A stretch of 7,917 nt of DNA from Deltaproteobacteria bacterium CG_4_8_14_3_um_filter_43_13 (lineage in GTDB: Bacteria > Desulfobacterota > UBA8473). Where the stretch lies: contig PFIF01000253.1 of the NCBI GenBank assembly GCA_002782605.1, positions 1 to 7,917 on the forward strand. The letters are read 5' to 3'. Each line of letters begins with the position of its first letter. Position 1 is the stretch's first letter. The notes beneath the pieces were generated by a model. The model did not search any database, was not told where the DNA came from, and worked only from the letters and a program-made list of their open reading frames with translations. Below, piece by piece: positions 1 to 5,878 of this stretch. The translations under genes were made by a program, and so were the position numbers.

Positions 1-188
1 AATGGTAGCTTTTTAAGCTGAAATGTCCTTTTTAAACTTGTATGTGCTTGAAAAATTTGTTTATTTTTTCAAATGTGACAATGTCAAGTTATAATAAATG
101 GTGAAAGAAAGTTATCATTGCGTGGACCAACAGCGATATGGCAATCCCTTCAAATTGCTTGTTCTGCTCTCAATGACAACCTGTGGAA
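1..188. other. AT-rich non-coding stretch
   Basis: I see no convincing gene here. The bases are AT-rich with several weak hairpins, for example AGCTT-ttt-AAGCT at 7-19 and TTGAAAAAT paired with ATTTTTTCAA at about 49-72. An open frame that begins at 118 runs straight into the palindromic repeat to its right, has no ribosome-binding site and resembles no family, so it is not called. The stretch lies downstream of the minus-strand radical SAM gene and may contain its 3' untranslated region. Confidence 0.5.
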
Positions 189-334
189 AGTCAACTTATT
201 TGGTAACTACTCAGGCACAAAGTGGCAAAGGCACATAGGCACAAAGCAGAGCAGGGTCGTTTCGTTGTTTTTTCCTAACTTTGTGCCTTTGCTGCTCTGT
301 GCCTTTGCGCCTACCTGAGTAGTCAACTTATTTG
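189..334. repeat. Palindromic MITE-like repeat element flanked by 14 bp direct repeats
   Basis: The 14-mer AGTCAACTTATTTG occurs at 189-202 and again, identically, at 321-334. Between the copies lies an imperfect palindrome. ACTACTCAGG (206-215) pairs with CCTGAGTAGT (314-323), GCAAAGGCACA (225-235) pairs with TGTGCCTTTGC (298-308), and GGCACAAAG (214-222 and 238-246) pairs with CTTTGTGCC (279-287). The arms are built from repeated GGCACAAAG/GGCAAAGGCACA words. Seen directly: the inverted and direct repeats. Inferred: a small mobile or amplified non-coding element that duplicated its target. The right-hand copy contains the TGA stop (323-325) of the minus-strand radical SAM gene, so insertion left that protein intact. 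The transcript hairpin could also act as a terminator or 3' stabiliser for that gene. Confidence 0.7.
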
Positions 335-1918
335 CACATTGCTATTAAACGATCTCAAAGCCTTACCCAATTCCGCTATATCATTCAAGTATTCACTCTT
401 CAAGTCTTCAAAGGTCTCTGAATTCCATCCAGACTCCACAAGTTCAATAGACTTTAAGAAAAAATCCAGATTTATTGAAGAAAATTCTTTTTTCAACTCT
501 GTATATTCTCTTACAAGATTACTGTCAAGATACTTTCGGTTATAGTGGCTAGTCCATATATCTATATCTAAAAGAAGCCTATCCAAATCCGCCATTCTTC
601 TTCGAATCGGTGATAAACTCCTTGCAAGGTTTTCTATGCCAGGTTCTGCATATCTGTACAAAAACCCCCGTTTATATTCGTTCTTGGAGATTATCATGCC
701 TTCTTCTTCCAGCTTCTTAAATATTCCTACACCAGGATAAAGCTCCATTCGGTTTGAGAAGTGCTGAAAAAAACACGCATGGTTTATCCTCTCCAGGAAT
801 TCGGCATTTATGCGCAGGTCATCAAGGGTAGCGTATGGATGAAACATAATAAATCCGAGATGGAGAACAATATTGTGTTCTGCAAGGATTCTGGCTATGC
901 GATAATGCTGCTCTAGAACAGTCTTTTTGTTAAAGAACTTCAATGTTTCAGGTGAAGCGCTTTCTATCCCGACAATGATCCGTTCTAGACCAGCTTCTTT
1001 CAAAAGGGGGAGTAACGATTCACACCCGATTAGAGATTCTGCTGTACAGAGGATTCTAAACTTAAGTCCCAAACCCCTGGAGATCATACCGTCTGCTATT
1101 TGTTTTATCCGTTTTCTCCCAGCTTCACCAGGTCCAATAAAATTATCCTCAGCAAAGAGAACTGTCTTAACGTCGAGTTCCCCTTGAAGATATGTCAACT
1201 CCTCCAGTACATTCTCTGCTGATCGTGCCCGCCAGAGATGTCCTTCCTGCAGTCTTTCAAATGGTGGAATACTGCAGAAACTGCACTCTGCTACACATCC
1301 TCTACTGCTCATAACTCTTGCAGTAGGAGATTCCCCTTTTTGGAGTTGCCATTTAAGGGCGTCACGGGCAGGAAATGGGATTAAATCCAAATCCGTAATC
1401 TTTTTACGAGGTGGGTTCTTACAAATAGTGCCGTTATTACCTTTGAAATACACACCTGGAGTACCCTGTAGTGATAACCCCAACCGCAATCTATCAGCCA
1501 GGTCCAGGATGGTAAGTTCGCCCTCACCCCTTACTACTGAATCGAAACTCGATTCCTTAATCAAAAGCTGCTCGGCCAGGAACGTAGCGTGGTGTCCCCC
1601 CAAACATATATGGATCCTGCTATCAGCTTCTTTTAAACGGTTGCTTATGTGAATAGCATCTTCCATAGTTGCAACAGTAGGAGAAAATCCCACTATGGAT
1701 GGAGAAAAATCCAAAACTTCCCTAACGGCTTCCTGGTTATATAGATTTCTCGTTGCTGCATCGATGATTAATATATCATATCCATGCTTACGCAGCACTG
1801 ATGTTAAATAGCCAATCCCTATGTGTTCCAGAGTAAAGCTTGATCCGGCAAATTGACAGGGTATGCGAGTCTTCAAATTGACAAATACTATTCGAAAATC
1901 TTTACCTTCTTTACTCAT
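323..1918 (-). CDS. B12-binding domain radical SAM protein
   Basis: A 531-residue cobalamin-binding radical SAM enzyme. The N-terminal part (about 10-150) has the Rossmann-like pattern of B12-binding domains in this superfamily, with EHIGIGYLTSVLRKHGYDIL (31-50), GGHHATF (107-113) and VVRGEGE (128-134). The radical SAM core starts near residue 200 with the cluster motif C208-x3-C212-x2-C215 (SSRGCVAECSFC), which binds the [4Fe-4S] used to cleave S-adenosylmethionine. AEDNF (256-260) and VGIESASPETLKFFNKK (316-332) are typical later core motifs. The C-terminal ~150 residues are charged and helical, with no signature I recognise. Members of this group carry out methylations or rearrangements on lipids, tetrapyrroles, peptides or antibiotics, and the substrate cannot be read from sequence. 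It has no operon partner in the window. The ATG at 1918 has only a weak ribosome-binding site; the nearest AGGAGG-like stretch is about 31 bases upstream, so translation efficiency or start is uncertain. Confidence 0.9.
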   Translation of the reverse strand: MSKEGKDFRIVFVNLKTRIPCQFAGSSFTLEHIGIGYLTSVLRKHGYDILIIDAATRNLYNQEAVREVLDFSPSIVGFSPTVATMEDAIHISNRLKEADSRIHICLGGHHATFLAEQLLIKESSFDSVVRGEGELTILDLADRLRLGLSLQGTPGVYFKGNNGTICKNPPRKKITDLDLIPFPARDALKWQLQKGESPTARVMSSRGCVAECSFCSIPPFERLQEGHLWRARSAENVLEELTYLQGELDVKTVLFAEDNFIGPGEAGRKRIKQIADGMISRGLGLKFRILCTAESLIGCESLLPLLKEAGLERIIVGIESASPETLKFFNKKTVLEQHYRIARILAEHNIVLHLGFIMFHPYATLDDLRINAEFLERINHACFFQHFSNRMELYPGVGIFKKLEEEGMIISKNEYKRGFLYRYAEPGIENLARSLSPIRRRMADLDRLLLDIDIWTSHYNRKYLDSNLVREYTELKKEFSSINLDFFLKSIELVESGWNSETFEDLKSEYLNDIAELGKALRSFNSNVQIS

Positions 1919-2105
1919 CTATTACTGGTCTTCAACCTATTAATTACTTCCTCCTGAAAAACTCCCTTTTTCATTACCTGGAGCAGATTTTTTGATCCAC
2001 CGTAGGCGGATTTATTCTAAAGGAAATTTTTCATTTTCAGGGTGGACTTTAATTAGTTCTATGGGTTTTCTGATTCTTGCCCATATCAGGAAATTATGTG
2101 TTAAG
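1919..2105. other. Intergenic stretch with a small hairpin
   Basis: No gene is called. At 1995-2011 ATCCACC-GTA-GGCGGAT forms a 7 bp hairpin. On the minus strand its single imperfect pair becomes a G-U wobble, so the minus-strand transcript folds slightly better. No clean U-tract follows on the minus strand, while on the plus strand a TTTATT run follows. It could end weak transcription but is not a strong terminator. A minus-strand frame of about 35 codons ending at 2012 overlaps the 3' end of the transposase-like ORF in another frame. It might be frameshifted remnant sequence, but I see no family signature in it. Confidence 0.4.
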
Positions 2106-2339
2106 TTAACATACTTCACCGCTAACTGCAAGAACTAAATACCTGAAACTTCGAGATTTAACCGTACTCTCCTTCTTCCGTCCTGGTAATGCCTTTCGAT
2201 TACAAACAGGACTGAGGCAATTGGGTTTGCAACCTCTTTCAAGTTCAACATTAACCTCTATAGATTCTTTAGAATAAGAAATTTGCTTGAGTTTACACCA
2301 TATATAACCTAAAATACCTTTGGGGATTGTTGCTGACAT
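2106..2339 (-). pseudogene. Probable remnant of an ISL3-type transposase N-terminus
   Basis: A 77-codon ORF on the minus strand, with a good ribosome-binding site (AAAGGAG about 7 bases before the ATG). It reads like the first ~80 residues of ISL3-type transposases: a short leader, a strand-rich segment (ESIEVNVELERG), then a zinc-finger-like region with cysteines at CKPNCLSPVC followed by a basic stretch (RKALPGRKKE) and a hydrophobic strand ending in a cysteine. It stops where the intact transposase would continue into its second finger and DDE domain, and neither is present. Seen: a short ORF with a start signal and cysteine pattern. Inferred: truncated, inactive transposase, perhaps with further remnant in another frame downstream. 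Alternatively it is a small zinc-binding protein of unknown role. The family call is from pattern memory only. Confidence 0.4.
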
Positions 2340-2484
2340 ACGATTACTCCTTTCTTGTGAATAGGTTGTTTAGATAACTCCCTATTCTTTCAAAAGAAAT
2401 GTATATTTTGCAATCCCTATTTCCCCATTAATTCAACTGTATCTTTTGGGAGAAGAACTAAGTTTATCGTTTGAGTTTATAATA

Positions 2485-2513
2485 TTGACAACCTCGTAAA
2501 AAGTTGCGAGAAT
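2485..2513 (+). promoter_or_regulatory. Candidate sigma-70-type promoter for the activator gene
   Basis: A perfect -35 TTGACA (2485-2490) is followed after 17 bases by GAGAAT (2508-2513), a 4 of 6 match to TATAAT. The spacing is ideal and the position about 50 bases before the activator ATG is sensible. The -10 is weak and overlaps AAGTTGCGAGAAT, one half of a 13 bp inverted repeat that flanks the activator gene. A TTTATAAT box at 2476-2483 is an alternative -10 but lacks a -35. Confidence 0.4.
2501..2513 (+). repeat. Left copy of a 13 bp inverted repeat flanking the activator gene
   Basis: AAGTTGCGAGAAT here has its exact reverse complement ATTCTCGCAACTT at 3994-4006. The two copies bracket the activator gene and its operator cluster about 1.5 kb apart. 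The left copy overlaps the proposed -10 of the activator; the right copy lies between the TTGCA palindromes and the sigma-54 promoter. It may be a dispersed genome repeat or a second binding site common to both promoters. Confidence 0.6.
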
Positions 2514-2516
2514 CTT

Positions 2517-2548
2517 AAGGATTCAAGGATTCAAGGGGTCAAGGATTC
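2517..2548 (+). repeat. Tandem AAGGATTC octamers
   Basis: Four consecutive 8-mers: AAGGATTC (2517-2524), AAGGATTC (2525-2532), AAGGGGTC (2533-2540) and AAGGATTC (2541-2548). They sit in the presumed 5' untranslated region of the activator, ending 13 bases before its ATG. Such short arrays can vary in copy number by slippage. They may also supply the weak purine-rich ribosome contact, since no canonical ribosome-binding site is present. Confidence 0.7.
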
Positions 2549-2561
2549 GAGTGGTTAAGTC

Positions 2562-3896
2562 ATGAAGTCAGATAAGGGGGCTTCCTTTTTAAATATCATC
2601 CTGGATAGTATAGCTGATGGGGTCTTCACCATCAATGCTCGAGACCAGATTACCTCCTTTAATCGAGCGGCAGAGGATATCACAGGATTTACCAGAAATG
2701 AAGCTATCGGGCAGTATTGTTTCAATATCTTCAGGACCAATATCTGCCAGACTCACTGTGCCCTCAAACAGACCTTAAGGACAGGCAAGGCTATCACCAA
2801 CTTACCCGTCAATATCCTGAACAAAGAGGGAAAAGAAGTGCCGGTCAGTATCAGTACGGCTGTCCTCAAAGATGAGAAAGGAGAGGTCTTTGGCGCAGTA
2901 GAAACCTTTAGAGACATCTCGGTAGAAGAAGAATTAAAGAAGGAGATATCCAAACAGTATTCCCTTGAGGACATTATCAGCAAAAATCATCAAGTTCAGG
3001 AGATATTTCATATCCTTCCAGACATTGCCGAAAGTGATTCAACAGTCCTGATCCAGGGACCAAGCGGCTCTGGTAAAGAGCTTTTTGCCAGGGCTATCCA
3101 CAACCTGAGCCACCGAAAAAACAACCCTTATATCAAGGTAAACTGTGGAGCCCTCCCTGATACCCTCTTAGAATCTGAACTCTTTGGTTATATTAAAGGG
3201 GCATTTACCGACGCCAGGAGAGATAAACCAGGCCGATTTGCCCTGGCAGAAGGGGGCACCATCTTTCTGGACGAGATAGGGGATATGTCTCCTGCTCTTC
3301 AGATAAAACTCCTTCGGGTCTTACAGGAAAAGGAATATGAACCCCTGGGAGGAATAACTCCAGTTAAGGCTGATGCGAGAACAATAACCGCCACTAATAA
3401 AATCCTCTCTGATCTGGTTAAAACCGGAAGCTTCAGGGAGGACCTCTTTTATCGGCTTAATGTGGTAAAGATCGAACTTCCTCCTCTGTCCAAACGGAGG
3501 GAAGATATTCCCCTTCTTATAGAGAATTTCATTCACAAGTTCAATTTAAGGAAGGGGAAGAACATCGTTGGAGTTTCTGATGCTGTGATGGAGTTTCTGA
3601 TGGGGTATGACTTCCCCGGTAACATAAGGGAATTGGAAAATGTCATTGAATATGCCTTTGTTCTGTGTAAGGACAGGATAATCGAGATAAAACACCTGCC
3701 CCCAGAGCTTACCAGTGGTCTCAGGGAGAGAGAAATTCCCCAAAAACCAGCCATGAATCATCCCTTAAAGAATGCTGAGGCAGAGTTAATCCAGAGAACC
3801 CTGGAAAAACACCATGGGAATAGAGTAGCAACAGCGAAGGAATTAAAGATTAACCGATCCACTCTCTGGAGAAAGATGAAGAAGTACGGCATTTAA
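2562..3896 (+). CDS. Sigma-54-dependent activator with cysteine-bearing PAS domain (OrpR-like)
   Basis: A 444-residue bacterial enhancer-binding protein that remodels sigma-54 RNA polymerase using ATP. Domains in order: a PAS domain (about 8-120) carrying C53, C62 and C66 (C-x8-C-x3-C) in the loop YCFNIFRTNICQTHC; a AAA+ domain (about 138-382) with Walker A GPSGSGKE (166-173), Walker B IFLDEIGD (234-241), FREDLFYRLNV (291-301) and FPGNIREL (351-358); and a Fis-type helix-turn-helix at the C-terminus (about 418-444). The sigma-54 contact loop reads GAFTDA (213-218) instead of GAFTGA. PAS cysteines in this position are known from OrpR of Desulfovibrio, where they hold a redox-sensing Fe-S cluster; assignment here is by resemblance and context. 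Directly downstream are palindromes and a sigma-54 promoter it very likely controls. The ATG lacks a clear ribosome-binding site, so expression may be low. Confidence 0.92.
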   Translation: MKSDKGASFLNIILDSIADGVFTINARDQITSFNRAAEDITGFTRNEAIGQYCFNIFRTNICQTHCALKQTLRTGKAITNLPVNILNKEGKEVPVSISTAVLKDEKGEVFGAVETFRDISVEEELKKEISKQYSLEDIISKNHQVQEIFHILPDIAESDSTVLIQGPSGSGKELFARAIHNLSHRKNNPYIKVNCGALPDTLLESELFGYIKGAFTDARRDKPGRFALAEGGTIFLDEIGDMSPALQIKLLRVLQEKEYEPLGGITPVKADARTITATNKILSDLVKTGSFREDLFYRLNVVKIELPPLSKRREDIPLLIENFIHKFNLRKGKNIVGVSDAVMEFLMGYDFPGNIRELENVIEYAFVLCKDRIIEIKHLPPELTSGLREREIPQKPAMNHPLKNAEAELIQRTLEKHHGNRVATAKELKINRSTLWRKMKKYGI

Positions 3897-3907
3897 ACAC
3901 GAATTGC

Positions 3908-3954
3908 AGTTGCATTTATGCAACTGTTGCATGCAATACAATGCACAATTGCAT
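3908..3954. promoter_or_regulatory. Cluster of TTGCA/TGCAA palindromes, probable activator-binding sites
   Basis: Overlapping palindromes stand in a row just after the activator stop codon: AGTTGCAT-TT-ATGCAACT (3908-3925), TGCAAC-T-GTTGCA (3919-3931), TTGCATGCAA (3927-3936) and ATGCA-CAAT-TGCAT (3941-3954). With a transcription start predicted near 4080 they lie about 125-175 bases upstream, the usual distance for enhancer sites of sigma-54 activators. The Fis-type domain of the adjacent activator would bind them as a dimer or oligomer. No U-tract follows, so a terminator role alone is unlikely. Confidence 0.75.
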
Positions 3955-3993
3955 CTAAATACCCTCCTTTCCCTTCCTGACCTGTAACCCCCA

Positions 3994-4006
3994 ATTCTCG
4001 CAACTT
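3994..4006 (-). repeat. Right copy of the 13 bp inverted repeat
   Basis: ATTCTCGCAACTT, exact reverse complement of 2501-2513. It lies about 50 bases upstream of the sigma-54 promoter, between it and the TTGCA palindromes. Confidence 0.6.
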
Positions 4007-4053
4007 GTTTTAACTACTATCTTTTCTACGCATTCCACCAAAAACTTTATTCT

Positions 4054-4068
4054 TGGCACGTCCTTTGC
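4054..4068 (+). promoter_or_regulatory. Sigma-54 (-24/-12) promoter of the cofactor-protein operon
   Basis: TGGCACG-tcct-TTGC matches the sigma-54 consensus essentially perfectly, with the invariant GG (4055-4056) and GC (4067-4068) at the required 12-base spacing. Transcription should begin near 4080, placing a 5' untranslated region of about 14 bases before the GTG at 4094. It is the only clear sigma-54 promoter I found in the window and probably drives the genes from 4094 at least to 7278. Confidence 0.9.
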
Positions 4069-4093
4069 TGTTTTTCATCTACGGAGGTGGAAG

Positions 4094-4495
4094 GTGAAGG
4101 TTGCCATTCCTCTTTTCGACAATTGGATATCTCCCCGTTTCGGTTTCTCCCCGGAGATGTTGATAGTAACTATAGAAGATGGAAAGGTTATATCCCAAAA
4201 GACGATATCCATGGCCGGGCTGGCACTTCCTCAATGGTTTGACCAGTTTGCTTCCCTGGAGATTGATACTCTTATCTGTGGAGGAATAGACGGGTTCTGC
4301 CATCACCAGCTTAAGAGTCTGGGGATATCGGTTATTCCTGAGATCGCTGGTGAGGCCAGCGAGGCACTAACCCTGTTTCTAAATGGGAAATTAGAGCCTG
4401 GTCTCAGGATGTGTAGGGGGAGAGGAAGAGGGCTTAGAGGAGGAAAGGGTGAATTCTTTGGGCCACCATGGGCAATGAATGATAAAAAAAAATGA
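4094..4495 (+). CDS. NifX/ORP-type cofactor-binding protein 1
   Basis: A 133-residue member of the dinitrogenase Fe-Mo cofactor family (NifX/NifB C-terminal/MTH1175 fold), cytoplasmic proteins that bind or carry Mo- or Fe-S-containing clusters. The domain covers residues 1-105: MKVAIPLFDNWISPRFGFSPEM at the start, the central LICGGIDGF (60-68), and GISVIPEIAGEASEALTLFLNGKL (77-100). It is divergent, lacking the HFGHC-type motif of protein 2. It ends in a basic RG-rich tail with C107 (MCRGRGRGLRGGKG). The GTG start is chosen because GGAGGT (4083-4088) sits 5 bases upstream and the sigma-54 start site lies just before it. It is the first gene of the operon, and its stop overlaps by ATGA with an upstream in-frame ATG of the next ORF. 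In Desulfovibrio similar small proteins accompany ORP. It may be a carrier or scaffold, but its exact ligand is not known. Confidence 0.85.
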   Translation: MKVAIPLFDNWISPRFGFSPEMLIVTIEDGKVISQKTISMAGLALPQWFDQFASLEIDTLICGGIDGFCHHQLKSLGISVIPEIAGEASEALTLFLNGKLEPGLRMCRGRGRGLRGGKGEFFGPPWAMNDKKK

Positions 4496-4501
4496 AAGGA
4501 G
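4495..4501 (+). promoter_or_regulatory. Ribosome-binding site that sets the Mrp start at 4507
   Basis: AAAGGAG lies 5 bases before the ATG at 4507. The in-frame ATG at 4492 overlaps the previous stop codon and has only an A-rich run before it, so 4507 is the better start. Confidence 0.7.
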
Positions 4502-4506
4502 ACATT

Positions 4507-5466
4507 ATGGATAAGGAAGCATGCGACAAGAACTCCACTTGTGAAACCTGCAGTCAAGATGGCACCTGCTCGCAAGAGGAGAAGGATGCCCATTCCGAGG
4601 CATTACTCAGGGAAACGATTGGAAGGATAAAGTGCAAATTTATGGTAATGAGCGGAAAGGGAGGGGTAGGCAAGAGTACAGTAGCTGCTAACCTGGCAGT
4701 AACACTGGCCGGAAATGGGCATCAGGTTGGCTTGCTCGATGCAGATATACACGGCCCTAATATACCAAAGATGTTGGGACTGGACCTGAAAAAACTCGAT
4801 GGATCGCCTGACGGGATAGAACCGGTTTCTTTCTCTCCCAATCTCAAGGTAGTCAGTATGGCCTTTCTCCTGACTGATCCTGATACTCCTATTGTCTGGC
4901 GGGGACCGCTAAAGCACGGGGCATTCAAACAGTTCTTAAGCGAGGTCTCGTGGGGTGATCTCGATTACCTGATCGTCGACCTCCCGCCCGGAACAGGTGA
5001 TGAACCTTTGAGCATCGCTCAGTTGATCAATGATGTGGATGGTTCAGTTATCGTGACCACTCCTCAGGACGTAGCCCTCCTTGATTCCAGGAAAGCGGTG
5101 ACTTTCAGCCGGATGCTGAAAATCCCCGTAGTGGGAATTGTAGAGAATATGAGCGGGTTCTCTTGCCCTCACTGTGGTGGATCCATCGACCTTTTTAAGA
5201 CAGGAGGGGGAGAGAAGGCCGCTTCGCAACTCAGGGTTCCATTTTTAGGAAGGGTCGTCTTCGATCCGGATATCGTTCAAAAATCTGACAGGGGGATACC
5301 CTTTGTGGAGAACGTTCCCGACTCGAAGGCGGCCAAAGCCTTTCGCGAGATTGGGAAGAAATGTGAGGAATTTGGTAATAGTTCCGGATCGAAATCAGCA
5401 ACAGTAAAGGGGGTAACTACAGGTATGTCTGAGGTGAAGCAGATGTTGAGGGGAAAGAGACATTAA
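4507..5466 (+). CDS. mrp: Mrp/Nbp35-type Fe-S cluster carrier ATPase
   Basis: A 319-residue P-loop ATPase of the Mrp/ApbC/Nbp35 family, which assembles and transfers [4Fe-4S] clusters. The deviant Walker A is MSGKGGVGKST (48-58), switch regions are LLDADIHGPN (76-85) and DLPPGTGDE (158-166), and the dimer-bridging cluster motif is C220-x2-C223 (SCPHC). The N-terminus has C6-x5-C12-x2-C15-x5-C21, which matches the C-x2-C-x5-C end of the Nbp35 N-terminal cluster site though the first spacing is shorter. A ~30-residue extension (about 291-319) beyond the usual fold contains GMSEVKQMLRGK, which recurs at the C-terminus of NifX-like protein 3. In related ORP loci the Mrp ATPase is often linked or fused to a NifX-type domain. 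Here the genes are separate but adjacent, and the likely role is building or loading clusters on the neighbours. Confidence 0.93.
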   Translation: MDKEACDKNSTCETCSQDGTCSQEEKDAHSEALLRETIGRIKCKFMVMSGKGGVGKSTVAANLAVTLAGNGHQVGLLDADIHGPNIPKMLGLDLKKLDGSPDGIEPVSFSPNLKVVSMAFLLTDPDTPIVWRGPLKHGAFKQFLSEVSWGDLDYLIVDLPPGTGDEPLSIAQLINDVDGSVIVTTPQDVALLDSRKAVTFSRMLKIPVVGIVENMSGFSCPHCGGSIDLFKTGGGEKAASQLRVPFLGRVVFDPDIVQKSDRGIPFVENVPDSKAAKAFREIGKKCEEFGNSSGSKSATVKGVTTGMSEVKQMLRGKRH

Positions 5467-5518
5467 AGGGATACTTTTTTGCAGAGGGACATAGTTTTTT
5501 AGAAATTTCATTAACAAG

Positions 5519-5527
5519 AAGGAGGTG
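5519..5527 (+). promoter_or_regulatory. Ribosome-binding site that sets the NifX-like protein 2 start at 5534
   Basis: AAGGAGGTG precedes ATG 5534 by 6 bases. A longer frame opening at GTG 5525 lies inside this ribosome-binding site and is rejected as a start. Confidence 0.85.
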
Positions 5528-5533
5528 GATAAT

Positions 5534-5863
5534 ATGAAAATAGCCGTTGCTAGCGATGGTAACATAGTTTCCCAGCATTTCGGCCATTGCAGAGCTTATA
5601 CCATTGCTGAAGTGGAAGATGGAAAGGTGATAACCAAAACCTTAATTGACAATCCGGGCCATGAACCTGGCTTTTTGCCGGTATTTTTGGCAGAGAAAGG
5701 GGTAAATTGCATCATTGCCGGTGGTATGGGTGGAAGGGCACAGGGGTTGTTTGCCGAAAAAGGGATTATTGTTATCACAGGGGCCTCTGGTTTAATAGAT
5801 CGGGTGTTGGAAGACTTTATTAATGACCGATTAGAGACCGGGGCAAATGTCTGTGATCACTGA
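5534..5863 (+). CDS. NifX/ORP-type cofactor-binding protein 2
   Basis: A 109-residue single-domain member of the dinitrogenase Fe-Mo cofactor family. Motifs: MKIAVASDGN at the start, SQHFGHCRAY (13-22) with C19, PGFLPVFLAEKGVNCIIAGGMG (46-67), and KGIIVITGASGLIDRVLEDF (76-95). It ends in NVCDH with C107. The HFGHC region lines the cluster-binding cleft in this fold. Its compact size and sequence are the closest of the three paralogues to the short MTH1175-like type, making it a candidate for the metal-cluster-binding ORP equivalent, although the three cannot be ranked from sequence alone. The 67 bases before the gene hold no clear promoter. The next gene begins 15 bases after the stop, so the two are co-translated or co-transcribed. 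Confidence 0.9.
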   Translation: MKIAVASDGNIVSQHFGHCRAYTIAEVEDGKVITKTLIDNPGHEPGFLPVFLAEKGVNCIIAGGMGGRAQGLFAEKGIIVITGASGLIDRVLEDFINDRLETGANVCDH

Positions 5864-5873
5864 AAGGAGGTGA
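5863..5873 (+). promoter_or_regulatory. Ribosome-binding site that sets the DUF5320 start at 5879
   Basis: AAAGGAGGTGA begins on the last base of the preceding stop codon and lies 8 bases (from GGAGG) before ATG 5879. The longer frame from GTG 5870 starts inside this site and is rejected. Confidence 0.85.
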
Positions 5874-5878
5874 GAGAT

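Noticed and set aside
118..318. 66-codon plus-strand ORF
   Set aside because: Mostly inside the palindromic repeat, no ribosome-binding site, no family resemblance.
137..2420. GCAATCCC words near 140 and 2410 as possible insertion-sequence ends
   Set aside because: Only an 8 base match with no extended inverted repeat or target duplication; chance is sufficient.
2517..2548. Possible CRISPR-like array
   Set aside because: Units are contiguous 8-mers with no spacers, so it is a simple tandem repeat.
3908..3936. Intrinsic terminator of the activator gene
   Set aside because: The hairpins are followed by no U-tract, and the repeated TTGCA half-sites fit protein binding better.
4303..4593. 96-codon minus-strand ORF
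   Set aside because: Antisense to NifX-like protein 1 and the start of Mrp; composition typical of a shadow frame.
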